64,000 bases of DNA from contig NZ_CP042968.1 of NCBI RefSeq assembly GCF_001693515.2, positions 6,696,001-6,760,000 of the forward strand, in the 5' to 3' direction. The notes below the pieces were generated by a model. The model had not been told where the DNA came from, did not search any database, and saw nothing but the letters and a program-made list of their open reading frames with translations. Origin of the DNA: Bradyrhizobium paxllaeri. GTDB lineage: Bacteria > Pseudomonadota > Alphaproteobacteria > Rhizobiales > Xanthobacteraceae. The translations under genes and the position numbers were made by a program. This document shows positions 60,134 to 64,000 of this stretch, in pieces (position 1 is the first letter of the stretch; the number at the start of each line of letters is the position of its first letter).

Positions 60134-61723
60134 TTAGAACGCCAGCGCCTTGGCCTGCTTCACCTGCGGCAGCTTCTGCACCTTGGCCAGCACGTCGGCA
60201 GGCACCGGCCCGTCGATCTCGACCAGCGCGATGGCGTCGCCGCCCTGCTTGACGCGGCCGAGATGGAAGGTAGCGATGTTGATCTTGGCGTCGCCGAGCA
60301 AGCTGGCGAAACTGCCGATGAAGCCGGGCTTGTCCTCATTGGTGACATAGATCATCGACTTGCCGAACTCGGCATCGACGCGGATGCCCTTGATGTCGAC
60401 CAGCCGCGGCTTGCCGTCGTGATAGACGGTGCCGGACACCGAGCGTTCCTGCCGTTCGGTGGTGACGGTCACCGTGATCAGGCTTTCATAGTCGCTCTGC
60501 GCCGCGCGTACGATCTCGTCCACCACCATGCCGCGCTCTTTCGCGACCACCGGCGCAGAGACCACATTGACCTCGCCCAGCATCGGCCGCAGCAGGCCCG
60601 ACAGCACCGCCGAGGTGATCGCCTTGATCTTCATCTCGGCGACGTGGCCCTCATAGGTAATCTCTGTCTTCAGGATGCCGCTCTCGGTGAGCTGGCCGGC
60701 GAACGAGCCGAGCTTTTCGGCGAGTTCGATGAACGGCTTCAGTTTCGGCGCTTCCTCCGCCGTAATCGAGGGAAAATTCACCGCGTTCGAGATCGCGCCG
60801 GTCAAGAGATAATCCGACATCTGCTCGGCGACCTGCAGGGCCACGTTCTCCTGCGCTTCCGTGGTGGAGGCGCCGAGATGCGGCGTGCAGATCACGTTGG
60901 GATGGCCGAACAGCACGTTCTTGGTGGCGGGCTCCTCGACGAACACGTCGAAGGCCGCGCCCGCGACATGTTTGGAATTCAGCGCGTCGAGCAGCGCCTG
61001 CTCATCGACCAGGCCGCCGCGGGCGCAATTGATGATGCGCACGCCCTTCTTCATTTTCGCAATCGCCGCCGCGTCGATGATGTTTTTCGTCTTTTCGGTC
61101 AGCGGCGTATGCAGCGTGATGAAATCGGCGCGCTTGAGCAGTTCATCGAGCTCGACCTTCTCGACACCGATGTCCTTGGCGCGCTCCGGCGACAGGAACG
61201 GATCGAACGCGACCACCTTCATGCGCAGGCCGAGCGCGCGGTCGGCGGCGATCGTGCCGATATTGCCGCAGCCGATCACGCCCAGCGTCTTGCCGGTAAT
61301 TTCGACGCCCATGAAGCGGTTCTTCTCCCACTTGCCGGCCTGGGTCGAGGCGTCGGCCTGCGGAATTTCACGCGCCAGCGCCAGCATCAGCGTGATGGCA
61401 TGTTCGGCGGTCGTGATCGAATTGCCGAACGGCGTGTTCATCACGATGATGCCCTTGGCGGTGGCCGCGGGTATCTCGACATTGTCGACGCCGATGCCGG
61501 CGCGGCCGATCACCTTCAGCTTCGTTGCTTTCTCGATGATCTTCGCGGTCGCCTTGGTCGCCGAGCGGATCGCTAACCCGTCATAGTTGCCGATGATCTC
61601 GGCGAGCTTGTCCTTGTCCTTGCCGAGATTGGGCTGGAAGTCGACCTCGACGCCGCGATCCCTAAAGATCTGCACGGCGGCGGGGGAAAGCGCGTCGGAA
61701 ATGAGAACTTTGGGTTTGGTCAT
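60134..61723 (-). CDS. serA: D-3-phosphoglycerate dehydrogenase SerA
   Basis: SerA oxidises 3-phosphoglycerate to 3-phosphohydroxypyruvate, the first step to serine. The 529-residue protein is the long form: MTKPKVLISDALSPAAVQIF, LKVIGRAGIGVDNVEIPAAT, the Rossmann motif GKTLGVIGCGNIGTIAADRA, catalytic Arg in INCARGGLVDE, Glu in FVEEPATK and His in CTPHLGASTTEAQENVA, followed by an intervening domain and a C-terminal ACT domain from ~455 (KSMIYVTNEDKPGFIGSFAS). I start at ATG 61723 by homology. It follows serC through a repeat. Confidence 0.97.
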   Translation of the reverse strand: MTKPKVLISDALSPAAVQIFRDRGVEVDFQPNLGKDKDKLAEIIGNYDGLAIRSATKATAKIIEKATKLKVIGRAGIGVDNVEIPAATAKGIIVMNTPFGNSITTAEHAITLMLALAREIPQADASTQAGKWEKNRFMGVEITGKTLGVIGCGNIGTIAADRALGLRMKVVAFDPFLSPERAKDIGVEKVELDELLKRADFITLHTPLTEKTKNIIDAAAIAKMKKGVRIINCARGGLVDEQALLDALNSKHVAGAAFDVFVEEPATKNVLFGHPNVICTPHLGASTTEAQENVALQVAEQMSDYLLTGAISNAVNFPSITAEEAPKLKPFIELAEKLGSFAGQLTESGILKTEITYEGHVAEMKIKAITSAVLSGLLRPMLGEVNVVSAPVVAKERGMVVDEIVRAAQSDYESLITVTVTTERQERSVSGTVYHDGKPRLVDIKGIRVDAEFGKSMIYVTNEDKPGFIGSFASLLGDAKINIATFHLGRVKQGGDAIALVEIDGPVPADVLAKVQKLPQVKQAKALAF

Positions 61724-61740
61724 TGGAATGTTTCCTTCAT

Positions 61741-61902
61741 CCTCCCCTGCAGAGGGAGGGTCGGCGCGCAGCGCCGGGATGGGGTGAACTGCGAACTCTG
61801 CGTGCGTCGGGTGCGGAGAGATCACCCCACCCCAACGCCCCCTTCGGGTGCGTCGACCCACGAGCGAGCTTTGCTCGTCACGGCCCCCTCCAGGGGAGGG
61901 TG
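61741..61902. repeat. GC-rich composite repeat between serC and serA
   Basis: The stretch runs from CCTCCCCTGCAGAGGGAGGG to CCCCTCCAGGGGAGGG, with GGCGCGCAGCGCC and GACGAGC-AAA-GCTCGTG dyads inside. This composition is common in Bradyrhizobium intergenic DNA, by prior knowledge. It fills the 183-base gap inside the serC-serA transcript. Confidence 0.55.
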
Positions 61903-61906
61903 ACGA

Positions 61907-63079
61907 TCAAGCTGCCTTGGGCAGCGCGGCCTTGGTCTCGGCGAAGGCCCAGTCGATCCACTGCGTCAGCAGCGCGACGTCGGAGGCTTCAACGGTGGCG
62001 CCGCACCAGATCCGCAGGCCCGCCGGCGCGTCGCGGTAGTAAGCGAAGTCGTAGCCGGCAGCTTCCTTCTCGACCAGCGCGACGAGCTTCTTCGAAAAGT
62101 CCGCCTGCGCGTCCGCATTGAGCGAGGTGATCGCGGGATCGATGAACTTCAGGCACACCGATGTGTTGGAGCGGATCGCAGGATCCTGCGCCAGGAAATC
62201 GATCCACGGCGTCTTCGCCTTCCAGTCCGACAGCACCTTGGTGTTGGCATCGGCGCGTGCGATCAGGGCCTTGAGGCCGCCGATCGATTTCGCCCAGTTC
62301 AGCGCATCGAGATAATCCTCGACGCACAGCATCGACGGCGTGTTGATGGTCTCGCCTTCGAAGATGCCCTGGTTGAGCTTGCCGCCCTTGGTGAGGCGGA
62401 AAATCTTCGGCAGCGGCCAGGCCGGCTTGTAGGTCTCGAGCCGCTCCACCGCGCGCGGCGAGAGGATCAGCATGCCATGCGCGGCTTCGCCACCCAGCGC
62501 CTTCTGCCAGGAGAAGGTCACCACATCGAGTTTTGCAAAGTCGAGCGGCTGCGCGAAAGCGGCCGAGGTCGCGTCGCAGATCGTGAGGCCTTCGCGATCA
62601 GCGCTGATCCAGTCAGCGTTCGGCACACGCACGCCCGAGGTGGTGCCGTTCCAGGTGAAGACGACGTCGGAAGCCTGATCGACCTTGCTGAGGTCGGGAA
62701 GATCGCCATAGCCGGCATGCAGCTTGGTGACGTCCTTCAGCTTCAATTCCTTGACGATGTCGCTGACCCAGCCTTCGCCGAAGGATTCCCAGGCGATGGT
62801 GGTGACGGGGCGCGCGCCGAGCAGCGACCACAGCGCCATTTCGACCGCGCCGGTATCGGACGCCGGCACGATACCGATCTTGTAATCGGCCGGCACCTCA
62901 AGCACTTCGCGCGTCAGTTCGATCGCGAGCTTGAGCTTGTTCTTGCCGATCTTCGCGCGATGCGAGCGGCCGAGGGCTGCGTCCTTGAGATTTTGGGGGT
63001 TCCAGCCGGGGCGCTTGGCGCAGGGGCCGGAGGAAAAATGCGGCACGTTCGGCCGCGAAGCGGGCTTCGCTACGGTCAT
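61907..63079 (-). CDS. serC: Phosphoserine aminotransferase SerC
   Basis: SerC converts 3-phosphohydroxypyruvate and glutamate to phosphoserine. The 390-residue PLP enzyme shows [20 protein letters not shown] at the N-terminus, [38 protein letters not shown], and [20 protein letters not shown], where the Lys in SWQK is the PLP-binding residue. The C-terminal part includes [20 protein letters not shown]. It belongs to the alphaproteobacterial SerC type. It precedes serA on the same strand and is preceded by the leader motif at 63091-63137. Confidence 0.96.
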   Translation of the reverse strand: MTVAKPASRPNVPHFSSGPCAKRPGWNPQNLKDAALGRSHRAKIGKNKLKLAIELTREVLEVPADYKIGIVPASDTGAVEMALWSLLGARPVTTIAWESFGEGWVSDIVKELKLKDVTKLHAGYGDLPDLSKVDQASDVVFTWNGTTSGVRVPNADWISADREGLTICDATSAAFAQPLDFAKLDVVTFSWQKALGGEAAHGMLILSPRAVERLETYKPAWPLPKIFRLTKGGKLNQGIFEGETINTPSMLCVEDYLDALNWAKSIGGLKALIARADANTKVLSDWKAKTPWIDFLAQDPAIRSNTSVCLKFIDPAITSLNADAQADFSKKLVALVEKEAAGYDFAYYRDAPAGLRIWCGATVEASDVALLTQWIDWAFAETKAALPKAA

Positions 63080-63090
63080 GATCTATCCTT

Positions 63091-63137
63091 CCAGATAGTA
63101 AGCCTCCCGTTGGGGGGAGGTGTCCCGCCGCGGTCAT
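63091..63137 (-). ncRNA. Candidate serC leader RNA motif
   Basis: Read on the minus strand, the leader has AATGACCGCGGCGGGACA followed by a hairpin CCTCCC (63115-63120) loop GGGAGG (63103-63108) and then the serC ribosome site and start. This fits the serC motif found upstream of serC in alphaproteobacteria (Corbino and co-workers described it with SAM-II). I match it from memory. Confidence 0.55.
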
Positions 63138-63158
63138 TAGGGGAATCGGGCCCGATGG

Positions 63159-63353
63159 TCAAGGAACTTCGGGCACCTCACGCGCGATTGATGCGAGTTC
63201 GTCCGCGCCGGGGGCCGGCTCGTGCTGCAAAAGTTCAGCGGCATCAGTGACCAGTTTGGCGGCCTCCCGCCTGCTTGAAACCTTCAAAATACTTCTCTCT
63301 CCGGCCTGTACGACGTACTCGCTTCCAATCCGTACAATCGAATATTTTTTCAT
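63159..63353 (-). CDS. Small conserved hypothetical protein
   Basis: This 64-residue product starts MKKYSIVRIGSEYVVQAGER and continues SILKVSSRREAAKLVTDAAE, ending in an acidic tail EVPEVP. The early YSIVRIGSEYVVQAG core and REAAKLV helix suggest a beta-hairpin plus helix. It has no known family to me. Its stop falls just upstream of the serC leader on the same strand. Confidence 0.6.
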   Translation of the reverse strand: MKKYSIVRIGSEYVVQAGERSILKVSSRREAAKLVTDAAELLQHEPAPGADELASIAREVPEVP

Positions 63354-63533
63354 CGGAAAATCCCCAAAGCTGCCCAAAGCCCCATGGGAGACGTCGGCGT
63401 AGCGGAGACGTTCCAATCCGTAAAATCACGGACGCACGCGTAGTTTATCGGTTGTTAACCGGATCGTAGAGCGAAGACTACCTCAGGCATTCGTCGTGAA
63501 CGCACTTCAACTGCAGTTGGCTGACCTTTGCTC

Positions 63534-63583
63534 TGACGTGTTTTCTTTACGTGAACCGGATTCCGCTTCGCTCGAAAACGCTA
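63534..63583. repeat. Dispersed repeat (GTTTTCTTTACG type), second copy
   Basis: TGACGTGTTTTCTTTACGTG through GCTCGAAAACGCTATG resembles the unit at 31663-31713. It lies downstream of the acetyltransferase gene. Confidence 0.65.
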
Positions 63584-63589
63584 TGGAAA

Positions 63590-64000
63590 TCAGAATCGCA
63601 AGGTCATGCCGACATGGCTGCGTGCGAAGCCCAATCGCTCGTAGAATCGCTGCGCATCGACGCGGGTGTGATGCGTCAATAGTTCGACCAGCTTGCATTC
63701 CCTCGCGCGCGCTTCCACCACCGCCCACTGCACCATCTGCTCGCCGATGCCGCGGCTGCGGCAGTGGCTGGCGACGCGGACGTCCTCGATCAGGCCGCGC
63801 GAGGCGCCCTGCGAACTCAGGCCCGGCAGAATGCATAGCTGCAGGCAGCCGACCACGGCGCCCTCGCCGTCCACGGCCACGACGAGGAGGATGTTCGGGT
63901 CGCGCTGCAGTTTCTCAAATGCCGTGAAATAGGATTGCGGCAGCGGGTTTTCGATCCGCTCGCGCGGTCCCCCGAGCGGATCGTCCGCCAGCATGGCGAC
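63590..64000 (-). CDS. GNAT-family acetyltransferase, partial at the window edge
   Basis: The visible part is the C-terminal ~136 residues. It has VVAVDGEGAVVGCLQLCILP, RGLIEDVRVASHCRSRGIGE (the acetyl-CoA-binding Q/RxxGxG/A motif as RSRGIG), QMVQWAVVEARARECKLVEL and VDAQRFYERLGFARSHVGMT, all GNAT hallmarks. The frame is open through base 64000, so the start lies outside. The internal ATG at 63994 is not taken as the start. Substrate unknown. Confidence 0.85.
   Translation of the reverse strand, partial: VAMLADDPLGGPRERIENPLPQSYFTAFEKLQRDPNILLVVAVDGEGAVVGCLQLCILPGLSSQGASRGLIEDVRVASHCRSRGIGEQMVQWAVVEARARECKLVELLTHHTRVDAQRFYERLGFARSHVGMTLRF

Noticed and set aside
59975..61576. 533-residue plus-strand frame opposite serA
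   Set aside because: It is an antisense shadow; SerA catalytic and ACT motifs lie on the minus strand.

Overview
The window reads as chromosomal DNA of an alphaproteobacterium, most likely Bradyrhizobium or a close relative such as Rhodopseudomonas. The grounds are high GC, the fliF-fliG-fliH-fliN-flbD order, a Bradyrhizobium-type hmu haem locus, DUF3309/DUF4112/DUF5413/DUF2336 proteins, a serC leader RNA candidate, and dispersed palindromic intergenic repeats. I saw no rRNA, tRNA, CRISPR array, transposase or prophage gene. The genus assignment is inference from protein resemblance, not from a search.

Layout. 0-5.4 kb: flagellar MS-ring/switch operon ending in the sigma54 activator flbD. 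5.5-13.8 kb: organosulfonate uptake and desulfonation on the minus strand (two tandem SsuA-like binding proteins, SsuD, SsuC, SsuB, flavin reductase), plus a divergent third binding protein and a second luciferase-like monooxygenase. 14-20.3 kb: a short RecD/Dda-like helicase, a TPR-caspase protein, an exported MsrA with a cytosolic MsrB, and small proteins. 20.6-28.5 kb: an accessory block of small genes around a NarX/NarL-type two-component pair. A 17-bp palindrome recurs three times here, upstream of two small-gene groups and of the sensor kinase, and may define a small undescribed regulon. 28.6-41.4 kb: purA, ybaK, two EamA exporters, an MlaD-like protein, an FMN alpha-hydroxyacid dehydrogenase, an orphan TctC-type binding protein and lineage-specific hypotheticals. 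41.4-47.9 kb: a chemoreceptor, a 2-hydroxyacid dehydrogenase and a sugar-type ABC importer without its ATPase. 47.9-56.7 kb: a complete haem acquisition locus, with hmuR-hmuQ-hutX-exbB-exbD-tonB on one strand and hemP-hmuTUV on the other. 56.7-58.1 kb: a phytase-like esterase preceded by a three-unit Pho box. 58.3-63.4 kb: a MuiA-like protein, then serC-serA for serine synthesis behind a candidate serC leader RNA. An acetyltransferase gene runs off the right edge.

How the parts work together. The ssu proteins would bind, import and desulfonate alkanesulfonates with reduced flavin supplied by the last gene of the operon. HmuR with TonB-ExbB-ExbD would bring haem across the outer membrane and HmuTUV across the inner membrane, and HmuQ and HutX would handle it in the cytosol. 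SerA and SerC are consecutive steps of the phosphorylated serine pathway. Palindromic repeats sit in many gaps, including one inside an ABC operon and one that supplies the stop codon of a small membrane protein.
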